From Trinickia soli (GTDB taxonomy: Bacteria > Pseudomonadota > Gammaproteobacteria > Burkholderiales > Burkholderiaceae), in NCBI RefSeq assembly GCF_002879855.1, contig NZ_PNYB01000003.1:124001-188000 (forward strand): a stretch of 64,000 bases of DNA, read 5' to 3'. The notes under the pieces are model-generated. The model made no database searches and had not been told where the DNA came from. It saw nothing but the letters and a program-made list of their open reading frames with translations. This document shows, piece by piece, positions 9,854-19,218 of this stretch. Both the position numbers and the translations under genes were made by a program. Position 1 is the first letter of the stretch. Each line of letters begins with the position of its first letter.

Positions 9854-10260
9854 TGGCGTTCTCGACCCAATCGGACAACGACGACGTCGTCAGCGAAATC
9901 AACATCACGCCGCTCGTCGACGTCATGCTGGTGCTGCTGGTTGCCTTTATCGTCACGGCGCCGCTGCTGAACAACGCGATCCGCGTCAACCTGCCGAAGA
10001 CGGACGCCGCGGCGAGCGCGCCCGAGCGCCCCGTCACGGTCAGCGTCGACAAGGATGGCGGGATTTTCATCGACAAACGGCGCATTGCCCGCGAACAGAG
10101 CAACGCCGAATTCGCGCGGCTGCATGCGCAGCATCCCGAGGCGCTCGTGACCTTGCAAGGCGACGAAGGCACGCCCTACGGCAACGTTGCCCAGGTATTG
10201 GCGGGACTTCAACGTGCCGGTGTGACAAAGCTCGCAGTGCTCACGCAGCCCGTGCAGTAA
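9853..10260 (+). CDS. exbD: ExbD/TolR-family biopolymer transport protein
   Basis: A 135-residue protein with one N-terminal membrane helix (about 20-40) beginning [19 protein letters not shown]. The aspartate in PLVDVML is the conserved proton-carrying residue. The rest is a small periplasmic domain. It assembles with ExbB and TonB and closes the iron operon that begins at 4533. The start overlaps the exbB stop. No obvious terminator lies in the 31 bases before ribBA, so some read-through is possible. Confidence 0.92.
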   Translation: MAFSTQSDNDDVVSEINITPLVDVMLVLLVAFIVTAPLLNNAIRVNLPKTDAAASAPERPVTVSVDKDGGIFIDKRRIAREQSNAEFARLHAQHPEALVTLQGDEGTPYGNVAQVLAGLQRAGVTKLAVLTQPVQ

Positions 10261-10291
10261 AATACGCGCTTTCCCGAATCCATCCAATGAC

Positions 10292-11422
10292 ATGTCCATC
10301 GCCTCCACTCCCGAGATCATCGCCGAGCTCAAAGCCGGCCGGATGGTGATCCTCGTCGACGAAGAAGATCGCGAAAACGAAGGCGACCTTGTGCTCGCGG
10401 CCGATTTCGTCACGCCGGAAGCGATCAATTTCATGGCCCGCTACGGCCGCGGCCTGATTTGTCTGACGCTGACGCAGGAGCGTTGCAAGCAGTTGAACCT
10501 GCCGCTCATGACCTACAAGAACGGCACCCAGTACGGCACGGCGTTCACCGTCAGTATCGAAGCGGCCGAGGGTGTCACGACGGGCATCTCCGCGGCCGAC
10601 CGGGCCCGCACGATCGCCACGGCCGTCGCGCGCGACGTACGGCCCGAGCACATCGTGCAGCCTGGGCACGTGTTCCCCATCATGGCGCAGCCGGGCGGCG
10701 TGCTCGTGCGCGCGGGCCATACGGAAGCCGGCTGCGACCTCACGGCCCTGGCGGGGCTCACGCCGGCGGCCGTCATCTGCGAAGTCATCAAGGACGACGG
10801 CACGATGGCGCGCCTGCCCGATCTGATCGAGTTCGCGGCCCAGCACAACCTGAAGCTCGGCACGATCGCCGACCTGATCCACTACCGCAGCCGCACCGAA
10901 TCGATCGTCACGCGCGTCGCCGAGCGCACGATGCAAACGGCGCACGGTCCGTTCCGCGCGATTCTCTATCAAGACCAGCCGAGCGGTTCGCCGCACCTCG
11001 CGCTCGTGCGCGGCACGCCCACGCCCGAGAGCGAAACGCTCGTGCGCGTCCACGAGCCGCTGTCGGTGCTCGATCTGCTCGAAGTCGGCACGTCCACGCA
11101 CTCGTGGACGCTCGACGCCGCCATGAAGGAGATCGCCCAGCGCGAGGTCGGCGTCATCGTCATGCTCAATTGCGGCGACACGAAAGATCATCTGATCGAC
11201 GTCTTCCGGGCGCTCGATGAAGAGGAAAAAGCGGCTGAACTGAAGCGGCGGCCCGTCGATTTCAAAACCTACGGCGTGGGTGCGCAGATTTTGCGCGAGC
11301 TCGGCGTCGGCAAAATGCAAGTGCTGTCGAATCCGCGGCGGCTTGGCAGCATGTCGGGTTACGGCCTCGAAGTGACGGGGTTCGTACCAATGCCGGGCGC
11401 AAGCGCGCAGCCGGGCGCATAA
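10292..11422 (+). CDS. ribBA: RibBA-type protein: DHBP synthase with zinc-less GTP cyclohydrolase II-like domain
   Basis: A 376-residue riboflavin protein. The N-terminal half (about 1-205) is 3,4-dihydroxy-2-butanone 4-phosphate synthase, with the [10 protein letters not shown] acidic loop and the HTEA motif, converting ribulose 5-phosphate to the four-carbon riboflavin precursor. The C-terminal half (about 210-370) aligns with GTP cyclohydrolase II, ending in [15 protein letters not shown]. However, the zinc-site cysteines (CX2GDX8CXC) are missing: the equivalent stretch is [20 protein letters not shown]. It should therefore supply only the RibB activity, as described for RibBX hybrids; a separate ribA would be needed elsewhere. 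It lies in a cluster with ribH and nusB. Confidence 0.92.
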   Translation: MSIASTPEIIAELKAGRMVILVDEEDRENEGDLVLAADFVTPEAINFMARYGRGLICLTLTQERCKQLNLPLMTYKNGTQYGTAFTVSIEAAEGVTTGISAADRARTIATAVARDVRPEHIVQPGHVFPIMAQPGGVLVRAGHTEAGCDLTALAGLTPAAVICEVIKDDGTMARLPDLIEFAAQHNLKLGTIADLIHYRSRTESIVTRVAERTMQTAHGPFRAILYQDQPSGSPHLALVRGTPTPESETLVRVHEPLSVLDLLEVGTSTHSWTLDAAMKEIAQREVGVIVMLNCGDTKDHLIDVFRALDEEEKAAELKRRPVDFKTYGVGAQILRELGVGKMQVLSNPRRLGSMSGYGLEVTGFVPMPGASAQPGA

Positions 11423-11476
11423 TCCCCGGCATTGCGTCGGCAACCCGCCCTTCCCCAACTTTCTACGGACCTCATT

Positions 11477-11986
11477 ATGGAAATCGGACAATACCAACCG
11501 AATCTCGACGGCGACGGCCTGCGCATCGGCATCGTTCAGGCGCGCTTTAACGAACCCGTCTGCAACGGGCTCGCCGACGCTTGCGTCGAAGAGCTCGAAC
11601 GCCTCGGCGTCGTCGGCGAAGACGTGCTGCTCGTCAGCGTGCCGGGCGCACTCGAAATTCCGCTCGCCCTCCAAAAGCTCGCCGAAAGCGGCCAGTTCGA
11701 CGCGTTGATCGCGCTCGGCGCCGTTATCCGCGGCGAGACCTATCACTTCGAGCTGGTCTCGAACGAAAGCGGTGCCGGCGTCGCGCGCATCGGTCTCGAC
11801 TTCGGCATTCCCGTCGCCAACGGCGTGCTGACGACCGACACCGACGAACAAGCCGTCGCGCGCATGACCGAAAAGGGCCGTGACTGCGCGCGTGTCGCCG
11901 TCGAGATGGCGAACCTGTCGGTTGCGCTCGAACAGCTTGGCGGCGACGAAGACGAAGACGAGGACGAAGAAGAGGACGAGGCATGA
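11477..11986 (+). CDS. ribH: 6,7-dimethyl-8-ribityllumazine synthase
   Basis: A 169-residue cytoplasmic enzyme condensing the DHBP unit with 5-amino-6-ribitylaminouracil, the penultimate step of riboflavin synthesis. Family blocks are clear: [44 protein letters not shown] (with the catalytic histidine) and [11 protein letters not shown]. The last 14 or so residues form a strongly acidic Asp/Glu tail, as in other Burkholderia RibH proteins and not needed for catalysis. The ATG at 11477 gives the normal N-terminus. The end overlaps nusB as ATGA. Confidence 0.95.
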   Translation: MEIGQYQPNLDGDGLRIGIVQARFNEPVCNGLADACVEELERLGVVGEDVLLVSVPGALEIPLALQKLAESGQFDALIALGAVIRGETYHFELVSNESGAGVARIGLDFGIPVANGVLTTDTDEQAVARMTEKGRDCARVAVEMANLSVALEQLGGDEDEDEDEEEDEA

Positions 11987-12420
11987 AGAGCGCCCGCCGA
12001 CGCTCCCGCGAATTGGCCACGCAGGGGCTGTATCAGTGGCTGCTGTCGGGTGCGCCCGCCGGTGAAATCGACGCCCAGCTGCGCGGGGCGCAAGGCTTCG
12101 ACAAGGCCGACCAGGAGCACCTCGACGCGCTGCTGCATGGGGTCATCCGCGAGAACGAGGCGCTCACGGCCGACCTCACGCCTTGCCTCGATCGGCCGAT
12201 CGAGCAGCTCTCGCCCGTCGAACGCGCCGTGCTGCTCGTCGCCGCATTCGAGTTCAAGCATCACGTGGAAATTCCGTATCGCGTCGTCATCAACGAAGCG
12301 GTGGAGCTCGCGAAGACGTTCGGCGGCTCGGACGGCTACAAGTACGTCAACGGCGTGCTCGACAAGCTCGCGCTGAAGCTGCGCGCCACGGAAGCGCAGG
12401 CGGGGCGGGCCAACCGCTGA
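11983..12420 (+). CDS. nusB: Transcription antitermination factor NusB
   Basis: A 145-residue all-helical RNA-binding protein that joins NusE (S10) at boxA in rRNA antitermination. It starts with the usual basic N-terminus ([21 protein letters not shown]) and carries [14 protein letters not shown] and [17 protein letters not shown], typical NusB blocks. The length is standard. It overlaps ribH by four bases; the ribH-nusB arrangement is common in proteobacteria. Confidence 0.95.
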   Translation: MKSARRRSRELATQGLYQWLLSGAPAGEIDAQLRGAQGFDKADQEHLDALLHGVIRENEALTADLTPCLDRPIEQLSPVERAVLLVAAFEFKHHVEIPYRVVINEAVELAKTFGGSDGYKYVNGVLDKLALKLRATEAQAGRANR

Positions 12421-12499
12421 GCCCCCGCAGATGGTTTATTTCGCGCGTGCGCCGTACCCCGGCCCGCGCCGACCCGAATCCCGATAGTTGATTTCCAGC

Positions 12500-13693
12500 A
12501 TGAACATCGCCGCAGAACCGCTCATCAAGCTGGCGTCGCGTGTGGACGCGATCGCTCCGTTCTACGTCATGGAACTCGCCAAAGAAGCGCGGCAGCTCGA
12601 ACTGGCGGGACGCCACATCATCCACATGGGCATCGGCGAGCCGGATTTCACGGCGCCGGAACCAGTGGTCGAGGCCGCCGCACAGGCGCTGCGGCGAGGC
12701 GTGACGCAGTACACGGGGGCGTTAGGCATCGCGCCGCTGCGCGAAGCGATTTCGGCCTACTACCAGTCCACCTACGGGCTCAACGTCGAGCCTTCGCGCA
12801 TCGTCATTACGGCCGGCGCGTCCGCTGCTCTGCTGCTCGCTTGCGCGGCGCTCGTCGATCGCGACGACGAAGTGCTGATGCCCGATCCGTCCTACCCCTG
12901 CAATCGGCACTTCGTCGCGGCGATGGAAGGCCGGCCCGTGCTCGTGCCAAGTGGCCCGGAGGCGCGCTACCAGTTAACGGCCGCCGAAATCGAACAGCGC
13001 TGGGCACAAAAAACGCGTGGCGTGCTGCTCGCCTCGCCGTCGAACCCGACCGGCACGTCGATCGAACCGGCCGAACTCGAGCGCATCGTCAAAGCCGTCC
13101 GGGCGCGGGGCGGCTTTACGATCGTCGACGAAATCTACCAGGGGCTGTCGTACGACGCGCGGCCGGTCTCGGCGCTGTCGTTTGGCGACGATGTCGTCAC
13201 GGTCAACAGCTTCTCGAAGTACTTCAACATGACCGGTTGGCGCCTTGGCTGGCTCGTCGTTCCGCCCGCGATGGTCGGCGCATTCGAAAAGCTCGCGCAG
13301 AACCTGTTCATTTGCGCATCGGCGCTCGCGCAACATGCGGCGCTGGCCTGTTTCGAACCCGAGACGATCGCCATCTACGAAGGGCGTCGGCTTGAATTCA
13401 AACGCCGTCGCGACTTCATCGTGCCGGCGCTCGAGCGTCTCGGGTTTTCGGTCCCGGTCATGCCCGACGGCGCGTTTTACGTCTATGCCAACTGCCGCGG
13501 CGTCCCGCACCCGGCCGCGGGCGACAGCGCGGCGCTCACGAAAGCGATGCTCCATGACGCGGGCGTCGTCCTCGTGCCCGGCCTCGATTTCGGCCAACAC
13601 GCGCCGCGCGACTATATCCGCTTGTCATACGCCACGGCCTATGCCTCGCTCGAAGAGGCCGTCGAGCGCCTCGCGCGGCTTTTCGGGCATTAG
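12500..13693 (+). CDS. PLP-dependent aminotransferase (class I/II)
   Basis: A 397-residue fold-type I aminotransferase. Visible motifs are GIGEPDF near the N-terminus, the substrate/cofactor loop SPSNPTGT, IVDEIYQ (Asp binding the PLP nitrogen), the Schiff-base lysine in NSFSKYFNMTGWRLGW, and a C-terminal Arg region YIRLSYA. It probably transfers an amino group between an aromatic, branched or acidic amino acid and 2-oxoglutarate; the exact substrate cannot be read from sequence. The ATG at 12500 is chosen over an upstream TTG. A bidirectional terminator follows. Confidence 0.88.
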   Translation: MNIAAEPLIKLASRVDAIAPFYVMELAKEARQLELAGRHIIHMGIGEPDFTAPEPVVEAAAQALRRGVTQYTGALGIAPLREAISAYYQSTYGLNVEPSRIVITAGASAALLLACAALVDRDDEVLMPDPSYPCNRHFVAAMEGRPVLVPSGPEARYQLTAAEIEQRWAQKTRGVLLASPSNPTGTSIEPAELERIVKAVRARGGFTIVDEIYQGLSYDARPVSALSFGDDVVTVNSFSKYFNMTGWRLGWLVVPPAMVGAFEKLAQNLFICASALAQHAALACFEPETIAIYEGRRLEFKRRRDFIVPALERLGFSVPVMPDGAFYVYANCRGVPHPAAGDSAALTKAMLHDAGVVLVPGLDFGQHAPRDYIRLSYATAYASLEEAVERLARLFGH

Positions 13694-13790
13694 GACCCAA
13701 GCGAAGGCTGGCACAACGAGATCAGGCGCTTCGGACATCAAGCGCAGCGCCGCGGCCCCACTGCGGATCGCCAATCACGCCCACGGACGA

Positions 13791-13818
13791 AAAAAAGCAC
13801 CCATGCGGGTGCTTTTTT
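13791..13818. terminator. Bidirectional rho-independent terminator
   Basis: A perfect GCACCC/GGGTGC stem (13797-13802 and 13807-13812) with loop ATGC is flanked by six A on the left and six T on the right. It therefore ends transcription from both strands: the aminotransferase on the plus strand and the convergent lytic transglycosylase on the minus strand. Confidence 0.92.
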
Positions 13819-13854
13819 ATTTCCAGCTGCGTTCGTGCTGCGATGTGCTACGGC

Positions 13855-14994
13855 TTACGCACCCAGTTCCGTTTGCGTGCCGTGCCGCGGCGCGGCGAGG
13901 TTGCTCGAATCTTCGGAGTCAGAAGCAGGCGCCGATGTTGCCGCGGTATTCGTCTTCGATGGTGCCCCGTCCGTGTGGCCGTCGAGCGCAACCTGAACGC
14001 GCTTGGTCGACACCACGACTTGCTTCTGCGGCGCCTGCGGCGCGTTGATCGGCACCGACCGGCCACGCGCGACGTCACGCAGGCGCGCTCGCTCGGCCAG
14101 GACTTTCGCGCCATAACCGCCGTCATCCTGCGACGTCGAACCGACATAGAGACGCAGGCCATCGGCCAGCGAGCCGCCGCGCGCGATGCAGTCTTTCAGC
14201 ACGACCGCGCCGACCGTGATGTTCGCGAGCGGCTCGAGCGCCGCACCGGGGCCGCCGAAGTAACGGAATTTGTCTGAATGAACCTTCGACATGACCTGCA
14301 TGAGCCCCTGCGCTCCGACGCCGCTTTCGGCGTACGGATTGAAGCCCGATTCGATCGCCATCACCGCGAGGAGCAACAACGGGTCGAGACCGACTTGACG
14401 ACCGGTGTCGAAGGCGGCCTTCACCAGCTCGCCGACAGGCTCCTGGGCCACGTGGTAGCGACGCGCCACATACGACGTCACGAGCGCTTGCTCGCGCGCC
14501 GACACGAGTACGCGATCGTCGCGCGCGTCGGCCGACACATGCTGCGACGAGATCATCTTGGCGAGCAGGTACAGATTCGACGGAGTCAGGCTCGTGGCCA
14601 AGTGCGCATCGCCCGAAGGCGACGTGCTCGCCAGGGCGAAACCGCTTACGCCGCTGCCGTCGAAGGCGCCGTCATAGCTCGCGTTGTCCGCGCCGGCTAC
14701 GGCGCCGGGAACGTCGTCGCCGCTATCGGGCGTGGCCGGGCCGAACGCAGGCAGCGGATGACCGCTCAGGAGACGCGCCGGGCCCGCCTGCACGGCGGCC
14801 GAGATGAACGGCATCAAGCGCGCCGCCAACGTACCGCGTACGGTCGGCAACAGCCAGAGGGCAAGCGCGACCACCACGGCGCAAGCACCTACGAGGCTGA
14901 ACAGATGGTGACTGACACGCGTCCCACGGCGCAGTGCGGTTCGCACCGCTACGCCGAAGCTGCCATCGGGACGCCAAGACAACCAAGTATTCAT
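13855..14994 (-). CDS. Lytic transglycosylase (SLT domain) with membrane anchor
   Basis: A 379-residue peptidoglycan lytic transglycosylase. A single membrane segment (about 30-50, VGACAVVVALALWLLPTV) anchors it with the catalytic part in the periplasm. The SLT domain occupies about 190-300, with the catalytic glutamate in AIESGFNPYAESGVGAQGLMQVM and a later YVGSTS block. A Ser/Thr/Ala-rich low-complexity tail follows. It cleaves the glycan strand to 1,6-anhydromuropeptides during wall remodelling. The start is supported by GGGAG upstream. A 7-bp hairpin (15062-15082) lies in its leader. Confidence 0.87.
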   Translation of the reverse strand: MNTWLSWRPDGSFGVAVRTALRRGTRVSHHLFSLVGACAVVVALALWLLPTVRGTLAARLMPFISAAVQAGPARLLSGHPLPAFGPATPDSGDDVPGAVAGADNASYDGAFDGSGVSGFALASTSPSGDAHLATSLTPSNLYLLAKMISSQHVSADARDDRVLVSAREQALVTSYVARRYHVAQEPVGELVKAAFDTGRQVGLDPLLLLAVMAIESGFNPYAESGVGAQGLMQVMSKVHSDKFRYFGGPGAALEPLANITVGAVVLKDCIARGGSLADGLRLYVGSTSQDDGGYGAKVLAERARLRDVARGRSVPINAPQAPQKQVVVSTKRVQVALDGHTDGAPSKTNTAATSAPASDSEDSSNLAAPRHGTQTELGA

Positions 14995-15594
14995 TCAGTT
15001 CTCCCATTGAGCATGGCTCGTCTCGACGGTACGGCGGCGCGCAAGCGCGTATCGAGAAAAGCCAAGGCGTCGCAAGCCTTGGTTGGGACTGAGGCGACGC
15101 CGGGATACGGCAAGCTACCGTCAACGACGACAACGTACCGTGTGGAGGGCCACATCGGAGCAAAAGGACCGGCGACATGCCTGTGGGCATGCACGCAGTG
15201 GCTCTCACGCAAAAGCCAGCGGCAACGCGCTGGCGGAAGACAACTCTTTGGGCCGTAGAACGCCGTGCAGGGCGGCGTACGGCGACGCGACACTTCTGGC
15301 CGCGAGTCAGGCCGGGGGCGGTGACTCAAAACTACTTGGCCCTGCAGCCAATGTGGGACGGATTCTAGCAGGCTTTTATAGATCGTCAATGCTACAAAAT
15401 CGCAAATCAATAACAAAATGTAATAAAGAGCCGGGGCAGCAGGGCTAAAATCCGCTTCCCGCGCGGGTCTCGACCCATTTTGCGTTTCGACGCCCGGGGG
15501 ACGCTTCCTGCTTTCCGCAGGTAAAATCGGCGACTCCCTGCGCTCGCGCTCCGGTTCGATGCGGTGCCGCAGTGTCGTCCAATCCACACTTGTT
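14995..15594. other. 600-base intergenic region between divergent transglycosylase and ubiD genes
   Basis: No convincing gene. It should hold divergent promoters. The stretch 15370-15430 is markedly A/T-rich against its surroundings, a likely promoter zone for ubiD. A CCAAGGC/GCCTTGG hairpin (15062-15068 with 15076-15082) followed on the minus strand by CTTTTC could act as an attenuator in the transglycosylase leader. I could not match any known riboswitch. Confidence 0.5.
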
Positions 15595-17169
15595 ATGAAA
15601 TATAAAGATCTGCGGGACTTCATCGGCCGTCTGGAGGCCATCGGCGAACTGCGGCGGGTGCCCGAGAGCGTCTCTCCCGTGCTCGAGATGACCGAACTGT
15701 GCGATCGCGTTTTGCGCGCCGGTGGCCCCGCACTGCTGTTCGAAGCGCCTGCAGGCCAGCATTTCCCGGTCCTCGGCAACCTGTTCGGCACCACGCGGCG
15801 GATTGCGCTCGGGATGGGCGTCGACGAAACGGCGGCGGCCGAGGAAGGCGCGGCGCTGCGCTCGCTGCGCGATGTCGGGCGATTGCTGTCGGCGCTCAAG
15901 GAGCCCGAGCCGCCGAAGGGGCTCAAAGACGCCGGCAAGCTCTTTTCGTTCGCCAAGGCGGTCTGGGACATGGCGCCCAAGACGGTCAGCGCTGCGCCCT
16001 GCCAGGAAATCGTCTGGGAAGGCGCCGATGTCGATCTCGCCCGCCTGCCGATCCAAACCTGCTGGCCTGGCGACGCCGCCCCCCTCGTCACCTGGGGGCT
16101 GACCGTCACGCGCGGGCCCAACAAGCCCCGGCAAAACCTCGGCATCTATCGTCAGCAGCTGATCGGCCGCAACAAGCTGATCATGCGCTGGCTCGCCCAC
16201 CGAGGCGGCGCGCTCGACTTCCGCGAATTTGCGCTCTCGAATCCCGGCAAGCCGTATCCGGTGGCGGTCGTGCTCGGCGCCGATCCCGCAACGATCCTCG
16301 GGGCCGTAACGCCCGTGCCCGACACGCTGTCTGAATATCAGTTCGCCGGCCTGTTGCGCGGCGCCCGCACGGAATTGGCGCGGTGCCTGACGCCGGGCGT
16401 CGATACGCTGCAAGTGCCTGCGCGCGCGGAGATCGTCCTCGAAGGTTTCATTTACCCACAGGCCGGTACGCCGGCTGCGGCACCCGCGGGTACGCCGCCG
16501 CGGCCGTCGCATGGAGCTGCAGCCTCTTACGAGCATGCGCTCGAAGGGCCCTACGGCGATCACACGGGTTACTACAACGAGCAGGAATGGTTTCCGGTTT
16601 TCACCGTCGAGCGCATCACGATGCGGCGCGACGCGATCTACCATTCGACCTATACCGGCAAACCGCCCGACGAACCCGCCATGCTCGGCGTCGCGCTGAA
16701 TGAAGTGTTCGTGCCGCTACTGCAAAAGCAGTTTCCCGAAATCACCGATTTCTATCTGCCGCCCGAAGGCTGCAGCTACCGGATGGCGATCGTGCAGATG
16801 AAGAAGAGCTACGCCGGGCACGCCAAACGTGTCATGTTCGGCGTCTGGAGCTTCCTGCGGCAATTCATGTATACGAAATTCATTGTCGTCGTCGATGAAG
16901 ACGTGGATGTACGCGATTGGAAGGAAGTGATCTGGGCGATCACGACCCGCGTCGATCCCGCACGCGATACGGTGCTCGTCGAGCGCACACCGATCGACTA
17001 TCTCGATTTCGCGTCGCCGGTCGCGGGGCTCGGATCGAAGATGGGCCTCGACGCCACCAACAAGTGGCCTGGCGAGACCGATCGGGAATGGGGGCGGCCG
17101 ATAGCCATGGACGCCGCCGTCAAAACGCGCGTCGACGCGCTGTACGAACGCCTCGGACTAGGTCGCTAA
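15595..17169 (+). CDS. ubiD: UbiD family decarboxylase (4-hydroxy-3-polyprenylbenzoate decarboxylase)
   Basis: A 524-residue UbiD enzyme, which uses prenylated FMN to remove the ring carboxylate in ubiquinone synthesis. It begins [10 protein letters not shown] as in E. coli UbiD and carries the conserved [15 protein letters not shown] block and the C-terminal [20 protein letters not shown] signature. An insert near residues 290-320 (Pro/Ala-rich, before [16 protein letters not shown]) makes it longer than the E. coli protein. The partner prenyltransferase ubiX is not in the window. The ATG at 15595 is preferred over an in-frame start 36 bases upstream. Confidence 0.93.
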   Translation: MKYKDLRDFIGRLEAIGELRRVPESVSPVLEMTELCDRVLRAGGPALLFEAPAGQHFPVLGNLFGTTRRIALGMGVDETAAAEEGAALRSLRDVGRLLSALKEPEPPKGLKDAGKLFSFAKAVWDMAPKTVSAAPCQEIVWEGADVDLARLPIQTCWPGDAAPLVTWGLTVTRGPNKPRQNLGIYRQQLIGRNKLIMRWLAHRGGALDFREFALSNPGKPYPVAVVLGADPATILGAVTPVPDTLSEYQFAGLLRGARTELARCLTPGVDTLQVPARAEIVLEGFIYPQAGTPAAAPAGTPPRPSHGAAASYEHALEGPYGDHTGYYNEQEWFPVFTVERITMRRDAIYHSTYTGKPPDEPAMLGVALNEVFVPLLQKQFPEITDFYLPPEGCSYRMAIVQMKKSYAGHAKRVMFGVWSFLRQFMYTKFIVVVDEDVDVRDWKEVIWAITTRVDPARDTVLVERTPIDYLDFASPVAGLGSKMGLDATNKWPGETDREWGRPIAMDAAVKTRVDALYERLGLGR

Positions 17170-17237
17170 AGCCTCGCACAGCAGCACCGCCCGCGATTTC
17201 GAATCCCATCGATCTGAACAGAACGAAGGTCATCGCC

Positions 17238-18302
17238 ATGAATACTGCTTTCGATTCGCAAGTGGCCGTCACCACCTATCGCGGCCCGGCCGTCGAAAAC
17301 CGCCATCTGGCACATGTCGCCGTAGTCGATGAAGCGGGCCGACTGTTGTACGCCTTCGGCGATCCGCACCGCCTCACGCTGCCGCGCTCGGCCGTCAAGC
17401 CCGCGCAGGCGCTGGCGGTGGTCGAGACGGGAGCGCTCGAACGTTTCGGCTTCGACGAAGCCGACCTCGCGCTGATGTGCGCCTCGCACAGTAGCGAGGA
17501 GCGCCACATCGCCCGCGCCCGCGCCATGCTCGCGAAGACGCATCTGACCGAAGGCGACTTGCGCTGCGGCGGCCATGTGCCGATCTCGGACGAGGTCCAT
17601 CGCGCCTGGATCAAGCGCGACTTTACGCCGACACCCGTCTGCAGCAACTGTTCGGGCAAGCACGCCGGCATGCTTGCCGCCGCCCTCGCGATGGGCGAGC
17701 CGACCCGTGGTTACGAGTGCCCCGACCACCGGCTGCAGCGGCACGTGAAATCCACGCTGGCCGAACTCGTCGATTTGAGCGAGAGCGAGATCGCCTGGGG
17801 GACCGACGGTTGCAATCTGCCGACGCCGAGCTTCGCGCTCGATCACCTCGCGCGTTTGTTCGTGAAACTGGCCGCCGCCATGGAGAAGCCCGCGCCCGCC
17901 TCGCCGCGCGAAGCCGCGCTCGCGCGCATTTATCGCGCAATGACGACATATCCGGAGCTGGTAGCCGGCAATGGCCGGTACTGTACGGCGCTCATGAGCG
18001 CGTTCGAGGGTGAGGTGGTTGGCAAAGTGGGCGCCGAAGGCAGCTACGGCCTCGGCGTGCGTGCCGGCACACACGGCATCGAAGGCGTCGCCGGACCAAT
18101 CGGTTTGGCCGTCAAAGTGGAAGACGGCGACGGTGCGATCCTGACCGCCGTCGTCACTGAACTGCTCCATCAGCTCGATATCGGCACGCCGCAACAGCGC
18201 GCTCAACTCGACAATTTCCGGGCGCCCCGGATCAAGAACTCCGTCGGGGTGGAAGTCGGGCGCACGGAAGTATGCGTACCGCTCGTGCGCCAACCAGGCT
18301 GA
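17238..18302 (+). CDS. L-asparaginase, Rhizobium-type (asparaginase II family)
   Basis: A 354-residue asparaginase of the Rhizobium etli/thermolabile type, unrelated to the E. coli AnsA/AnsB fold. Family landmarks are LPRSAVKPAQALAVVETGA, MCASHSSEERH, and CSNCSGKHAGML containing the serine-lysine pair thought to be catalytic. It hydrolyses asparagine to aspartate and ammonia in the cytoplasm, in keeping with the nitrogen-scavenging genes elsewhere in the window. It starts 68 bases after ubiD; an AAGG stretch precedes the ATG. Confidence 0.85.
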   Translation: MNTAFDSQVAVTTYRGPAVENRHLAHVAVVDEAGRLLYAFGDPHRLTLPRSAVKPAQALAVVETGALERFGFDEADLALMCASHSSEERHIARARAMLAKTHLTEGDLRCGGHVPISDEVHRAWIKRDFTPTPVCSNCSGKHAGMLAAALAMGEPTRGYECPDHRLQRHVKSTLAELVDLSESEIAWGTDGCNLPTPSFALDHLARLFVKLAAAMEKPAPASPREAALARIYRAMTTYPELVAGNGRYCTALMSAFEGEVVGKVGAEGSYGLGVRAGTHGIEGVAGPIGLAVKVEDGDGAILTAVVTELLHQLDIGTPQQRAQLDNFRAPRIKNSVGVEVGRTEVCVPLVRQPG

Positions 18303-18380
18303 CCGGCGTATGGACGCGGCAGTCGACGTTTCCGCGCCCGCCCCAAACGAAGAACCGAACAAACGAAGAGACAGCACCGC

Positions 18381-19046
18381 ATGCATCCGGCATCGCTTTT
18401 ATCCAACGGCTTTTTTCTGTCGCTCTCGCTGTGTCTCGATATCGGCATTGTGAACGTCGCGATTCTTTCGAGAACGTTGTCGCACGGTTTCAAGCCGGGC
18501 TTTTGGCTGGGCCTCGGCTCGTGCATCGGCGATCTCGTCTACGCGACGCTCGCGCTCGCGGGTATGTCGGCGCTGCTGCGGTTCGACGCCGTACGCTGGT
18601 TCGTTTGGATCGGTGGCGCCGCCATGTTGCTGTATCTCACATGGAAGATGGCGCGTGAGGCGCTCTCGCCGGCGCGGGGCCTGGCAGGCGCGGCTGGCGA
18701 TCCCGACCCGGGCGTCAGACGCGGGTTCGCCCGCGGCGTCGCGTTGGCGATGTCGTCGCCGTCCGCCATCCTCTGGTTCGCCGCCGTCGGCGGCGCACTC
18801 ATTGCAAAGGCCGGCGCAACGAGCACACAGACGGCATCGCTTTTCCTCGGCGGCTTCTTCCTCGGCGGGCTCGCCTGGACGCTTTTCATCTGCACACTCG
18901 CGAGCCAAGGCCGGAAGCACGCCGGCGCCTCGCTGCTGCGCGGATGTCATATCGTTTCCGCGCTGCTGTTCGCTTACTTGTCATACAGCGTAATCGTGGA
19001 CGGGTACCGCGACCTCATCGTCCATGCGTCGCACGCGTCCGTTTGA
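18381..19046 (+). CDS. LysE/RhtB family amino-acid exporter
   Basis: A 221-residue membrane protein with about six hydrophobic segments and the LysE/RhtB pattern: an N-terminal SLCLDIGIVNVAILSRTLSHGFKPG loop and SSPSAILWFAAVGG mid-protein. It probably exports an amino acid or related compound; the substrate is unknown. It lies 78 bases after the asparaginase gene on the same strand and may be co-transcribed. Confidence 0.82.
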   Translation: MHPASLLSNGFFLSLSLCLDIGIVNVAILSRTLSHGFKPGFWLGLGSCIGDLVYATLALAGMSALLRFDAVRWFVWIGGAAMLLYLTWKMAREALSPARGLAGAAGDPDPGVRRGFARGVALAMSSPSAILWFAAVGGALIAKAGATSTQTASLFLGGFFLGGLAWTLFICTLASQGRKHAGASLLRGCHIVSALLFAYLSYSVIVDGYRDLIVHASHASV

Positions 19047-19218
19047 GCCGAACCGGTAGGGACCGCCCGCACCGCAAGCGCAGCTCGCCGAAAACCCAGC
19101 GCCGGCCTGCCAGCACCGTCCTCTACCGCCTCGCGAACCGACGCGCGCAATCGGGGCGCAGCGCAGCCGCCGCGCCCTCAACGTTGCACTAGATTGCTGT
19201 GGATCGCTCTGGATCGCG

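Noticed and set aside
10261-11476. FMN riboswitch before ribBA or ribH
   Set aside because: Only 31 and 54 bases of leader are available and the conserved FMN aptamer blocks are absent.
10241-11851. Long minus-strand open frame over ribBA and ribH
   Set aside because: Arg/His/Asp-rich antisense reading of two well-defined enzymes; no start signal or domain.
15062-15082. Riboswitch in the transglycosylase leader
   Set aside because: Only a single 7-bp hairpin is seen; no conserved blocks of c-di-GMP, cobalamin or other known aptamers.
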